Of a stretch of DNA of 20,009 nucleotides, positions 1 to 6,658 are shown piece by piece; within the stretch, counting starts at the first letter, position 1, and each line of letters opens with the position of its first letter. The translations under genes were made by a program, and so were the position numbers. The notes beneath the pieces are model-generated. The model worked only from the letters and a program-made list of their open reading frames with translations, was not told the origin of the DNA and made no database searches. The stretch comes from a virus: the IMG/VR virus record IMGVR_UViG_3300047493_000052, positions 1 through 20,009 of that record; one strand, written 5' to 3'.

Positions 1-1227
1 GGGATCGTTATATTTTACCAGCAGAAGGAACGTATGTATATTGTTCAGGTCGTTGACCGCGCCTTTGAGAGGCTGGCTGAAATCGATGCGGCGAAAAACG
101 CCGTCGAGGGCATCGGAGATTTTCTCGACCGACGAACCGAACAGCGCGAACACTCCCACCGTGTTTCCGAAAAGCACCAGGCGGTTAAATGAAACCACGG
201 AATCGGGGAATGTCGTTCCCTGGTCGCTGGATAGCTGCGTCGAGCTGAAGCTTGTCGTTGAGCCGCTTACCGTGATATTGCCGATCTGCGTGACCGAATT
301 GTCACCGAACTGAAAGAGATAATTATTGAGAGCGCGCAACGCTGTGATGCGGTGCACCAGGCTCGGGTCGTTGACGATGCTGCTGCCCGCGGCGTCTGCG
401 GTCAGGAAATCGTCATATCCCACGCCGTTGTAGGTGGCTCCCGTTCCGGTCCATATGAGCATATTGGCAGCTCCGATCCAGACCCGCCCGTCAAAGACGG
501 CGAGCGTAGTCACGACGGACGTGAGGAACGGCCAGACATGCGCCGTGGCGGTAGCGCCGCTGCCGCCTGCAACGGCGTGTATGGTAAGCGTCACCGTATC
601 GCCTGCGGCGAATCCCGTCCCGGGATTCGTGAGATTGACGGAGGTTACCACGCCGCCCACGACCGTCGCAGTGAATGTCGCCCCGGTTCCCGAACCGCTC
701 GTGGCGTAAGTCACCGTTGCCCCGCCCGCGTAAAGACTGCCGCCGTTGGTTACCTGCGTGTTGGGTGAAACCCCGCCGGAGACTACCAGTCCCGCGACCG
801 GGTCCCAGCTGCAATAGCCCGCCGTCGGGTCTGCAATCAGCGCGCGCTGCGTCGCCCAGTTCGTCACGTCCGGCAATGAGGAGAAGGTGCCCGGCGCCGC
901 TATCGTAGTTTTCGCTCCGCCGGGGTTTCTCGCCGCAGTGGCGGAGCCGTCGGAACAGAAATTAAGCGTATAATCGGTATTGAGTCCGTAATTGAAATAC
1001 CATTGCTTGGTGATGGTCTTCCCGGTCAGTGTCGCAATCGCATTCGCGGGGCCCGGAACGCACAGGTTATTGTTGGGTCCTATCGGCTGTATGTTTTCAA
1101 GCCATGCCGCTTTCTCTTTGGGCAGATCGTGACGGTCCGACTGCGTGTCCACGCCGTCGAAGCGCGAAAAAAGGATGATGTCCTTTCCCTCGAAATGTTT
1201 CCCGATGGATTCGGTTCTAGGCGGCAT
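1..1227 (-). CDS. Neck/tail structural protein, 3' end outside window
   Basis: An open frame of 409 codons runs from an ATG at 1227 to the left edge with no stop, so the C-terminus is missing. It starts 3 nt after the adaptor gene stop; AAAGG lies about 10 nt upstream. The N-terminal 150 residues begin MPPRTESIGKHFEGKD. Residues 160-231 form a Gly/Ser/Thr-rich repeat shared with two neighbouring genes. The rest reads as repeated beta strands (FDGRVWIGAANMLIWTG, FNRLVLFGNTVGVFALFG), as expected of a beta-propeller-like neck protein. Its place after the adaptor fits a tail-hub or DNA-stabilising protein of the P22 gp10 kind, but I recognise only general resemblance and no diagnostic motif. Virion structural protein is likely; the exact role is uncertain. 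Confidence 0.75.
   Translation of the reverse strand, partial: MPPRTESIGKHFEGKDIILFSRFDGVDTQSDRHDLPKEKAAWLENIQPIGPNNNLCVPGPANAIATLTGKTITKQWYFNYGLNTDYTLNFCSDGSATAARNPGGAKTTIAAPGTFSSLPDVTNWATQRALIADPTAGYCSWDPVAGLVVSGGVSPNTQVTNGGSLYAGGATVTYATSGSGTGATFTATVVGGVVTSVNLTNPGTGFAAGDTVTLTIHAVAGGSGATATAHVWPFLTSVVTTLAVFDGRVWIGAANMLIWTGTGATYNGVGYDDFLTADAAGSSIVNDPSLVHRITALRALNNYLFQFGDNSVTQIGNITVSGSTTSFSSTQLSSDQGTTFPDSVVSFNRLVLFGNTVGVFALFGSSVEKISDALDGVFRRIDFSQPLKGAVNDLNNIHTFLLLVKYNDP
535..750 (-). repeat. Gly-rich beta repeat module in neck/tail protein
   Basis: Residues 160-231 of the left-edge protein carry NGGSLYAGGATVTY, then GSGTGATFTATVVGGVV, then NPGTGFAAGDTVTLTI. This is the same NGGxGY..P.VT..DPTGSGAxATA..GGVV pattern that occurs in the genes at 1231-2139 and 2585-3679. 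Confidence 0.7.
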
Positions 1228-1230
1228 GGG

Positions 1231-2139
1231 CTAAAGCCTTTTCACCATTTTTGCGTAGGTGCGGTACACGTTGGGAATGCGCCGCGAGAATGCGGTCGCC
1301 GGCAGCTGCTTCATGCGGACGTCGTATTTTCCCGGCCGCTGCGGGTTGCCGCTGTAATACCAGTCGGCCATCGCCTGGTTCTGCAAGCTCGCATAGCACA
1401 GGTGCGCGGCGAACAGCTGCACGGCGTCGTTCCAGGGAGGAATGACTTGCGAATCCACATCGGCGAGGTTCACGAGCGGCATGGGCAGCGTGATGATATC
1501 CCATTCCATCGGATAGGCCTGGTCCGGGATCTGGAAGATGAATGCCTGCTGGATGCCCTGGTGCATGGTGAAGACGCTGGGCACGCTGAACTGGCTCGTT
1601 ATCTGCCGCAGGAAGGCCTGAAACGCGGTAAAGGGAAGCCAGCCGAACGTGATGCGTTCGTCGCCCCATAATACCGTGATGGATAATATATCGAGCACGT
1701 TGAGCAGCACGGTCGGCGAAACCTTTGCGCCCGAGCCGGTGGCATCGGTGACTGTAACGGAAGGATTGCTGTAGCCGGTCCCCCAGCTTGTCATGTTGAT
1801 GGCGTCGATGACGCCTCCCTGCACGACGGCGACCGCAGTCGCCCCGGTGCCCGTGGGGTCGGTTATATTAACCGAAGGCGCTGTATAATTTACGCCGCCT
1901 TGCGTGACGGTAATGCCCCCCAGCGTGCCGTTATAAATATAATTTTCCTGCTGGGGGATGGTGTTAAGCGCGTTGCCGCCGGTCACCGATAGGAATCCCC
2001 GGACGCAGTGCGTGTCGAGTGCTACGCGGGTGCGGGCCTGGTTTATGAAACTTATCAGGGTCGCTTGTGAAAAATCCGCGTTATTGGTGTCGTGTATGGC
2101 CGCCTGTAGCTGGTTGAGGTAATCCTGCAATGTTCCCAT
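1231..2139 (-). CDS. Head-to-tail adaptor-like protein with inserted repeat
   Basis: A 302-aa protein. The N-terminus (TLQDYLNQLQAAIHD, then FINQARTRVALDTHCVRG) matches the pattern I know from phage head-to-tail adaptor proteins: a helical start with INQAR.RV..DT. The C-terminal half (WNDAVQLFAAHLCYASLQNQ, then a basic end RRIPNVYRTYAKMVKRL) also fits that family, which forms the ring below the portal. Residues 74-143 are a Gly/Thr-rich beta repeat that would sit as an insertion in the helical fold. The start at 2139 follows the previous gene's stop by 3 nt, and the stop is 3 nt before the next ATG, so translation is probably coupled. The family call rests on pattern memory, not a search. Confidence 0.7.
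   Translation of the reverse strand: MGTLQDYLNQLQAAIHDTNNADFSQATLISFINQARTRVALDTHCVRGFLSVTGGNALNTIPQQENYIYNGTLGGITVTQGGVNYTAPSVNITDPTGTGATAVAVVQGGVIDAINMTSWGTGYSNPSVTVTDATGSGAKVSPTVLLNVLDILSITVLWGDERITFGWLPFTAFQAFLRQITSQFSVPSVFTMHQGIQQAFIFQIPDQAYPMEWDIITLPMPLVNLADVDSQVIPPWNDAVQLFAAHLCYASLQNQAMADWYYSGNPQRPGKYDVRMKQLPATAFSRRIPNVYRTYAKMVKRL
1711..1920 (-). repeat. Gly-rich beta repeat inserted in adaptor
   Basis: Residues 74-143 of the adaptor-like protein hold about one and a half units: GGVNYTAPSVNITDPTGTGA, then WGTGYSNPSVTVTDATGSGA. Both units share GxxYxxPSVxxTDxTGxGA. The segment separates the conserved N-terminal helices from the C-terminal part. Confidence 0.75.
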
Positions 2140-2142
2140 TCA

Positions 2143-2580
2143 TCATGCAGCCCCTTTCTCGCTCAGGCCAAGCGTCTCCTGCCGTTTCCCTTCACCCTTT
2201 TTTCCCTCGTCCCTCTCTCCTCGCACCCCACTCCTTGGCTCAGGCAGGGCTTCCTTTTCGGCCGGGTCGGCCTCGACCAGGCGCAGCGTGATCAGCTTGG
2301 TCTCAATCCTGCCGAACCATTCCCGGCTTTTTTCTATCACTTCCTTCCGGTTCCAGCCCCAGCGCCGCTGCACATGGCGGAACATCTGCTCGCGGAAATC
2401 GGCGGGCAGGTTATGGCCCGGCTCTGCCTTGAACCTCACGCCGAATATGTGGCACGCCGCTTCATAGGGTATCTTGCAGTCGCCCATGGCCGGTATGAGA
2501 TAGGGAATACCGTCGAAACGGTCCTCGATGGGGAAGTCGTTCTTGTTCGTGACCTTGATGTGGTATCCTGCGGCCGCCAT
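2143..2580 (-). CDS. Conserved small virion-region protein
   Basis: A 145-aa protein between the repeat structural protein and the adaptor. Residues 1-100 read as a compact domain beginning KVTNKNDFPIEDRFDGIPYL with PYEAACHIFG at about 38-47. That combination is familiar from proteins found just before adaptor genes in tailed-phage head clusters, whose role I cannot name. Residues 100-145 change abruptly to a charged low-complexity tail rich in E, K, G and R, probably disordered. The start ATG at 2580 lies 4 nt after the previous stop, with AGGG upstream. Its position argues for a head-completion or virion-associated role, which is inference only. Confidence 0.75.
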   Translation of the reverse strand: MAAAGYHIKVTNKNDFPIEDRFDGIPYLIPAMGDCKIPYEAACHIFGVRFKAEPGHNLPADFREQMFRHVQRRWGWNRKEVIEKSREWFGRIETKLITLRLVEADPAEKEALPEPRSGVRGERDEGKKGEGKRQETLGLSEKGAA

Positions 2581-2584
2581 GATA

Positions 2585-3679
2585 CTACCCTATCTGCCAG
2601 TATTGAAGGATGTTGTTGACGCCTCCCACCACAGCGGTGAATGTCGCGTTGACCGAACCGTCCGCCGTGGCGTTACCCACCTGCTTGATGAGCGGCACGG
2701 TCTGGAATCCGTTGCCGTTGTCCTCGATGGTCGCGGTCCCGAGCACGCCTCCCGATTGAGCGATGGTGCCGCATGCAGGACGCGGTAGCACCGGATCGCA
2801 GTAGATATTGAGCGGGGGCGAAGCGGAAGCGCCTAGGCTCGATAAGAAGATGATGGTGGCGGTGTAGCCGGTATTGGTGCTGCCGACCGTCACACTGGTG
2901 AGTGCAAGCGAAGGTAGCGCCGTGGCGGCGGCCGTTCCCGAAGAGCCGGTGGGCCCGGTGATGGTGACGGCCGGTATATGTGTGCCGTCATAGAGCGCGC
3001 CGTTATTGTTCATGATAATACCGGTCAACCCGCCGTTGGAAGGCGTGCCGTTGGTGATGGTAGCGGTGATGACCGCGCCGCTGCCTGTCGGGTCGAGTAC
3101 GGTGACGGGAGGAGCGCTTAGATAGCCCGCACCGGCGAAATCGACCGTGATGCCGGAAAGGGCGCCGGCACTTAATCCCACATGCGCAACGGCGGGCAGA
3201 CATAGGCCCGGCGTACCGCCATACTGGTCCGGTGACGGGATGATGATCTGAGGATTGGTATATCCTGCGCCAGCAGTGGTGAGGGCGAGCGAAAGGGAAC
3301 CTCCGATGATGGGCGTGCCTGTAGCCGTTATACCTCCGGCAACAGGAGCAGCAAAGGATACGCTCGTCCCTGCCTGCGTATATACGGTGCCCGGTGTGGT
3401 GACGTTCGTTCCCTGTATGGTGCCGGAAACGTTGATGGCGCGGAAGTTCGTGCCATCGGAATAGAGCGGTATTGGATGGTTCACAGGGCCGGACTCAAAC
3501 GTCCGCCACAGTCCGGAATAGTAATCCTTGTATTGCAGCGCCGTCTGACCGGCGGGGCGAACCAGGAACACGCCGTTGGGAATCGGCCAGACCGCGCCGG
3601 AACGCAGCGTCACCGACTGCGGACGCTGCAGCGCGCTTAGGGCTTGTCCGGGATACGCTATCTGCGAAAAAGGATTCAT
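2585..3679 (-). CDS. Gly-rich repeat structural protein
   Basis: A 364-aa protein directly after the major capsid gene, with AAGGGAAG placed well before the ATG at 3679. Residues 1-100 look like a globular domain (SVTLRSGAVWPIPNGVFLV, then YSGLWRTFESG). Residues 127-272 are imperfect repeats of AGAGYxxPxVTxxDPTGSGA, rich in Gly, Thr, Ser and Ala. The end contains a further Gly/Asn-rich segment (IEDNGNGFQTVPLIKQVGNA). No catalytic motif is visible. Position and composition suggest a capsid decoration, head fibre or other surface-exposed virion protein. It lacks the usual short decoration-protein length, so a fibre-like role is equally possible. Confidence 0.75.
   Translation of the reverse strand: MNPFSQIAYPGQALSALQRPQSVTLRSGAVWPIPNGVFLVRPAGQTALQYKDYYSGLWRTFESGPVNHPIPLYSDGTNFRAINVSGTIQGTNVTTPGTVYTQAGTSVSFAAPVAGGITATGTPIIGGSLSLALTTAGAGYTNPQIIIPSPDQYGGTPGLCLPAVAHVGLSAGALSGITVDFAGAGYLSAPPVTVLDPTGSGAVITATITNGTPSNGGLTGIIMNNNGALYDGTHIPAVTITGPTGSSGTAAATALPSLALTSVTVGSTNTGYTATIIFLSSLGASASPPLNIYCDPVLPRPACGTIAQSGGVLGTATIEDNGNGFQTVPLIKQVGNATADGSVNATFTAVVGGVNNILQYWQIG
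2864..3301 (-). repeat. Tandem Gly-rich beta repeats in structural protein
   Basis: Residues 127-272 of the preceding protein hold at least three degenerate units: TTAGAGYTNPQIIIPSP, FAGAGYLSAPPVTVLDPTGSGA, and NNNGALY with PAVTITGPTGSSG. Spacing is about 40-45 residues. This is the longest of the three arrays in the cluster. Confidence 0.75.
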
Positions 3680-3692
3680 GTTGGGCTTCCCT

Positions 3693-4718
3693 TCAGATGT
3701 TCAGGAAATTGAGGTTGGCGAACTTGCCCTGGCTCTGCGGCTTGACGTTGACGAGCTGCAGCAGCGTCAGGATGGCCGCGATATAACCGATCTGACCATT
3801 GACCAGAGTCGATTCGAACGGAATCAACTGGAAACCGGCTTTATCATGAATATACATGGAGAGGTAATCGGTGTTGAGCAGGTATAGGATGCCTTCCGGC
3901 GCATACGGATCGCAGTAAATGGGTACGCCGGCGATCATCACCGCCTGGAAAAGCGAACGCACGATGCCGTCGCCGTAGCTGCCTCCCGAATCGACGACGT
4001 AGCGTTCCTGCGGTGTGAAGTCCTGCGTGAGAAGCGTCCAGGTGCCTATGCCGCAGACGCCCATCTTGGGCATCTCGCCATTCTTCTTGGTCACCTGCGC
4101 CACGTACTGCATGATGAGGTTGCGCGTGGGCGTGACTGCGCCTGCCGCATTGGCGACGTAGGTCGATGCCCACCAGCTGTTGCCCAGCGAGTTGGTCGAG
4201 CTGCGGGCGATGCCGCCATAGGTGGCGGCGAAGGTGCCGTCGTCCACCGCGCCGGGAAGGCCAACGATCTGCTGCGTGTTGCTGACATTGTTCCACAGCG
4301 CCGTCGAGAAGGCGTCGATAGTCTCGTTCGTGGCATCGTTCATGCGCGCCTCGATGATGGGCACGACGCCGTAATCGACCTGCACGAGGCCTTCCAGGCC
4401 CAGGAACGGAATCGGCACCACATAGGCGGAGAGATTGAACTCGGCGTCCTGCAGGCCTGGAATGTTGCCCGGCTTGTTGAAAGAGCCCGAATAATCGGTC
4501 CACTCGCCCGACACCATCGGGTTTCCCTGAACGGGCGCGGTGATGGGGGAAAGACCGCCGGATGCCATGAGCGCGGAGGAAAGCAGCGCACAGGTGAGCG
4601 GCGATGCCTTCCATATCTGGACGATATATTTCTGCAGGAAAGCCCGGCGCGTGACGGCCGTGAGTTCCGTCGCCACGCTTCCCGCTGGCGGTATGATTCC
4701 TACTCCGAATTGCGGCAT
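3693..4718 (-). CDS. Major capsid protein
   Basis: A 341-aa protein with a very good ribosome binding site (AAGGAG 9 nt before the ATG at 4718), as expected for the most abundant virion protein. It directly follows the scaffold-like gene, the classic scaffold-capsid order. The sequence is acidic to neutral, rich in beta and small residues, and ends in VNGQIGYIAAILTLLQLVNVKPQ followed by a short asparagine-rich end, the kind of C-terminal strand seen in HK97-fold capsid proteins. Other recognisable stretches are WTLLTQDFTPQERYVVDSGG (residue about 225) and VMIAGVPIYCDPYAP (about 260), which read like P-domain and A-domain segments. No protease or delta domain is fused. The call rests on position, size and pattern. 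Confidence 0.85.
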   Translation of the reverse strand: MPQFGVGIIPPAGSVATELTAVTRRAFLQKYIVQIWKASPLTCALLSSALMASGGLSPITAPVQGNPMVSGEWTDYSGSFNKPGNIPGLQDAEFNLSAYVVPIPFLGLEGLVQVDYGVVPIIEARMNDATNETIDAFSTALWNNVSNTQQIVGLPGAVDDGTFAATYGGIARSSTNSLGNSWWASTYVANAAGAVTPTRNLIMQYVAQVTKKNGEMPKMGVCGIGTWTLLTQDFTPQERYVVDSGGSYGDGIVRSLFQAVMIAGVPIYCDPYAPEGILYLLNTDYLSMYIHDKAGFQLIPFESTLVNGQIGYIAAILTLLQLVNVKPQSQGKFANLNFLNI

Positions 4719-4732
4719 GGCTTATTCTCCTT

Positions 4733-5242
4733 TTAAGATGCCCGTTTTGCCTTGATTTCGTCGATGGCCGCGTAGGCCTGCCGCTGCGCGAATGCGGCGA
4801 GATTGCCCATGTCCTCCTTGGCAATCGTCGGCATTTCCCAGGTGCGGCTTTTGATTTCGTGCGCTGGCGACGCTGGCTTGAGGTCGGCGCTGAATATCTT
4901 CGCGGCGACGTCATAGTCGCTGATGCCGTGTTTTTCCATCACGGAAGTTTCCATCTCCTTGACCTGTTCCTCCTTGAAACGGCCGGTGGCAATAAGAGCA
5001 TGCCGCTGCGCCGCAAGCCTGTCCGAGGTCTTGCGAGCATCGTCGGCGAGTTTCTGCGCGGCGATGTCCGCCTTGACGCTCTCGCGGAATTCGTCCATCT
5101 CCACGTCGGGGAAGGTGCGCGACGGATCGATTTCCTTCACCAGCTTCGCATACTGCTTGCGGGTCTTGGGATCGTGTGCGATTTTGAGCGTCAGTTCCGC
5201 CAGTTGTGCCTGCGCTTCCGCCGATAATTTTTCCGCTGTCAT
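4733..5242 (-). CDS. Scaffolding-like head assembly protein
   Basis: A 169-aa hydrophilic, mostly helical protein just upstream of the capsid gene. The sequence is rich in A, K, E, D and Q and has no cysteine. It contains an extended helix (ESVKADIAAQKLADDARKTS, residue about 55-75) and a short basic C-terminus (AIDEIKAKRAS), typical of internal scaffolds that bind the capsid shell. I choose the ATG at 5242 over the GTG at 5248 because AAGGGA then has about 9-nt spacing. The 14-nt gap to the capsid start supports co-expression. A scaffold is the best reading, but no residue proves it. Confidence 0.7.
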   Translation of the reverse strand: MTAEKLSAEAQAQLAELTLKIAHDPKTRKQYAKLVKEIDPSRTFPDVEMDEFRESVKADIAAQKLADDARKTSDRLAAQRHALIATGRFKEEQVKEMETSVMEKHGISDYDVAAKIFSADLKPASPAHEIKSRTWEMPTIAKEDMGNLAAFAQRQAYAAIDEIKAKRAS

Positions 5243-5289
5243 AATCACGTTCCCTTCTTAACTCGGTTCAAGTCGCTCTTTCGTCGCCC

Positions 5290-5487
5290 CTAGATAGGCT
5301 TGCCCTGTTTCGCCTGCGGTCCGCCCTTTTCAAGTCCCATCACGGCGTCATCACGGTTGAGCTTGCTCGCGCCGGTCAGGCCGCCCAGCTGCATATAGCT
5401 CGGGGGATTGACCGCCTGGTTGTTCTCTCGCTTGCGCTCGAGGCCCGGCGCGCTGACTTTCGGTTCAAAAACGTCGTTCTTCGGCAT
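5290..5487 (-). CDS. Small hydrophilic virion-operon protein
   Basis: A 65-aa protein in the capsid operon between the Gly/Pro-rich protein and the scaffold-like protein. AAGGAGG lies 5 nt before the ATG at 5487, the strongest ribosome binding site in the block. The sequence (MPKNDVFEPKVSAPGLERKR, then NPPSYMQLGGLTGASKLNRD) has no hydrophobic core, so it is probably unstructured alone. It could be a cofactor of head assembly or a minor virion peptide. I do not recognise it. Confidence 0.7.
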   Translation of the reverse strand: MPKNDVFEPKVSAPGLERKRENNQAVNPPSYMQLGGLTGASKLNRDDAVMGLEKGGPQAKQGKPI

Positions 5488-5498
5488 GATGTCCTCCT

Positions 5499-5888
5499 TC
5501 AGGCGGCTTGGGGTTGCGCGCCCGCGGGAGGGCTGGCGGGCGCCAGGCCTACCGGGGGAGCATTCTTGAGCGGACCGCCGCGCGCCGCCATGGCCATCTG
5601 GGTGATGGCGGAAGGCACGAGGGAATCCTCTTCGTTGATTTTACCGACGACGGGGCCTAGTGCCGTAAGCGCGCGAGAGAGCGCCGACCATTCCTTGGAG
5701 CCGGGCTCAAAGGCGTTGAATACGTTATGCAGAAGCGGGAATACCGCCTTGAGCTGTGCGATTGCCGCCGCCTTGTTGCCGCCGCCGCCGCCGGGCGCCG
5801 CCGCCGGAGAGCCGCCCGGGCCGGGGGGAGTTCCCGCGATGCTGCCGGGCAGTTGCGCAGATGCGGGGGATGTTCCTATAGGATTCAT
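5499..5888 (-). CDS. Gly/Pro/Ala-rich protein heading the capsid operon
   Basis: A 129-aa protein. Residues 1-37 and 105-129 are Pro/Gly/Ala-rich and probably disordered. The middle (AIAQLKAVFPLLHNVFNAF, then EWSALSRALTALGPVVGKIN) predicts as two or three amphipathic helices. The layout is seen in small helical proteins near phage scaffolds, but I cannot assign a family. It is the first gene after two promoters and has no Shine-Dalgarno match before the ATG at 5888. The nearer promoter would leave a leader of only a few bases, so leaderless translation is possible. Confidence 0.65.
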   Translation of the reverse strand: MNPIGTSPASAQLPGSIAGTPPGPGGSPAAAPGGGGGNKAAAIAQLKAVFPLLHNVFNAFEPGSKEWSALSRALTALGPVVGKINEEDSLVPSAITQMAMAARGGPLKNAPPVGLAPASPPAGAQPQAA

Positions 5889-5896
5889 GAAAGTGA

Positions 5897-5925
5897 ATAT
5901 TATCGGCCAAAATAAGCAACGTCAA
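5897..5925 (-). promoter_or_regulatory. Proximal capsid-operon promoter
   Basis: On the minus strand TTGACG (5925-5920) and TAATAT (5902-5897) are separated by 17 nt. The predicted start is about 5890, two or three bases before the ATG at 5888, which would give an almost leaderless mRNA. The -10 matches consensus at four of six positions. Confidence 0.45.
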
Positions 5926-5939
5926 TCCTTAAATTTAAA

Positions 5940-5968
5940 ATTATATAATAAATACAATTACTTGTAAA
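5940..5968 (-). promoter_or_regulatory. Distal capsid-operon promoter
   Basis: On the minus strand TTTACA (5968-5963) is followed after exactly 17 nt by a perfect TATAAT (5945-5940). It lies in an AT-rich island just after the terminator of the upstream unit. The leader to the first ATG would be about 45 nt. This is the best sigma70-type promoter in the structural half. Confidence 0.7.
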
Positions 5969-6002
5969 CACTCTCAAACACTTATAATAACGCCAAAGCA
6001 CG

Positions 6003-6035
6003 AAAAAAGGCTTTCCGTGAATCCGGGAAAGCCTT
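6003..6035 (-). terminator. Intrinsic terminator between packaging and capsid units
   Basis: A 10-bp stem (AAGGCTTTCC / GGAAAGCCTT) with a 9-nt loop is followed on the minus strand by a run of six T. On the plus strand the tail is TTCTTCTCG, which is poor, so the orientation is minus. It ends the terminase-portal transcript just before the capsid promoters. Confidence 0.85.
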
Positions 6036-6085
6036 CTTCTCGAGCCCTTGAACTCTGTCATGTCCGCGTTATGCGCGGAGAGCCC

Positions 6086-6136
6086 TCAGCGCTTGCCGCG
6101 CTTGGACTTGCGATGACCTTTGCGACTGCCCTTCAT
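6086..6136 (-). CDS. 16-aa highly basic peptide
   Basis: The frame encodes MKGSRKGHRKSKRGKR, then TGA. A full AGGAGG (6150-6145) sits 8 nt before the ATG, the best ribosome binding site between the portal and the terminator. Ten of 16 residues are K, R or H and none is acidic or hydrophobic beyond the initial Met. It is the last gene before the terminator at 6003-6035. Such a peptide would bind nucleic acid, so a DNA-condensing or packaged virion peptide is one possibility. I know no family for it. The longer overlapping frame from 6263 has no such site. Confidence 0.55.
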   Translation of the reverse strand: MKGSRKGHRKSKRGKR

Positions 6137-6201
6137 GCCAATTACCTCCTTCAGTTTTGAGTATTAAAAAGCATCTGACTTTACAGCAGCTCTGAAAAAA
6201 T

Positions 6202-6471
6202 TCAAGCGCCGTCGTCAACCGGTTCATCCTTGGGGAGATGGCACCCTTCGATTTCAATGACAATAATAGCTTTCATCAGCATGCCCATGGCCGTGGTATC
6301 GATGACATTGCTGCACTGATAGCTCCCGCGGTGGCGGCTTTCTCCGACGATTATAACGCGGCTCCAGTTCTGCTCCATGGCCTTTTTCATCGCGCGTCTC
6401 AATGTGCCCTTGACGCTTCCGGTAACATGCGGGAATTTTGCGACTTTGGTTTTCTTGACGAGTTTCATCAT
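6202..6471 (-). CDS. Unknown 89-aa protein after portal
   Basis: The start at 6471 (ATGATG) is chosen because AGGAGA lies 8-9 nt upstream and because the longer frame from 6546 would overlap the exported-peptide gene. The protein has a basic N-terminus (MMKLVKKTKVAKFPHVTGSV, then KGTLRRAMKKAMEQNW). It is followed by a beta-type stretch (SRVIIVGESRHRGSYQCSNV, then MLMKAIIVIEIEG), so it is probably a small alpha/beta fold. It begins 16 nt after the stop of the 43-aa gene. Function is not recognised; a nucleic-acid contact is possible from its basic half. Confidence 0.65.
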   Translation of the reverse strand: MMKLVKKTKVAKFPHVTGSVKGTLRRAMKKAMEQNWSRVIIVGESRHRGSYQCSNVIDTTAMGMLMKAIIVIEIEGCHLPKDEPVDDGA

Positions 6472-6487
6472 CCCTGAACTCTCCTGT

Positions 6488-6619
6488 TTATCGGTAGCTG
6501 TCATTGCCGCTGGCGCTGCCGGAGGTATTGGCGTTAGCCGCGGCAATCCCTCCTGAATCGTCGGCGCTGACCGGCATGGCTAAAAGCACGAGTATTATAA
6601 AAATCCTTATCATCGTCAT
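6488..6619 (-). CDS. 43-aa peptide with signal sequence
   Basis: The frame begins MTMIRIFIILVLLAMPVSAD, with GGAAGG immediately upstream; the second ATG at 6613 has the better spacing of about 9 nt. Residues 3-19 form a textbook signal peptide: one basic residue, a hydrophobic core and a PVSA cleavage site. The mature part would be about 24 residues, small and polar (Ser, Gly, Ala, Asn, Asp), without Cys, so it is not a lipoprotein. The gene sits between the portal and the 89-aa gene with short gaps. A periplasmic peptide inside a head-gene block is unusual. Exclusion, lysis or envelope roles are possible but unproven. Confidence 0.6.
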   Translation of the reverse strand: MTMIRIFIILVLLAMPVSADDSGGIAAANANTSGSASGNDSYR

Positions 6620-6658
6620 ATCCTTCCAGATTGAGGTTATGACTTTGGTGGTCGATTG

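Noticed and set aside
6069-6263. 64-aa minus-strand frame overlapping the 16-aa peptide and the end of the 89-aa gene
   Set aside because: It has no ribosome binding site and poor protein composition. The AGGAGG at 6145-6150 fits the 16-aa frame instead.
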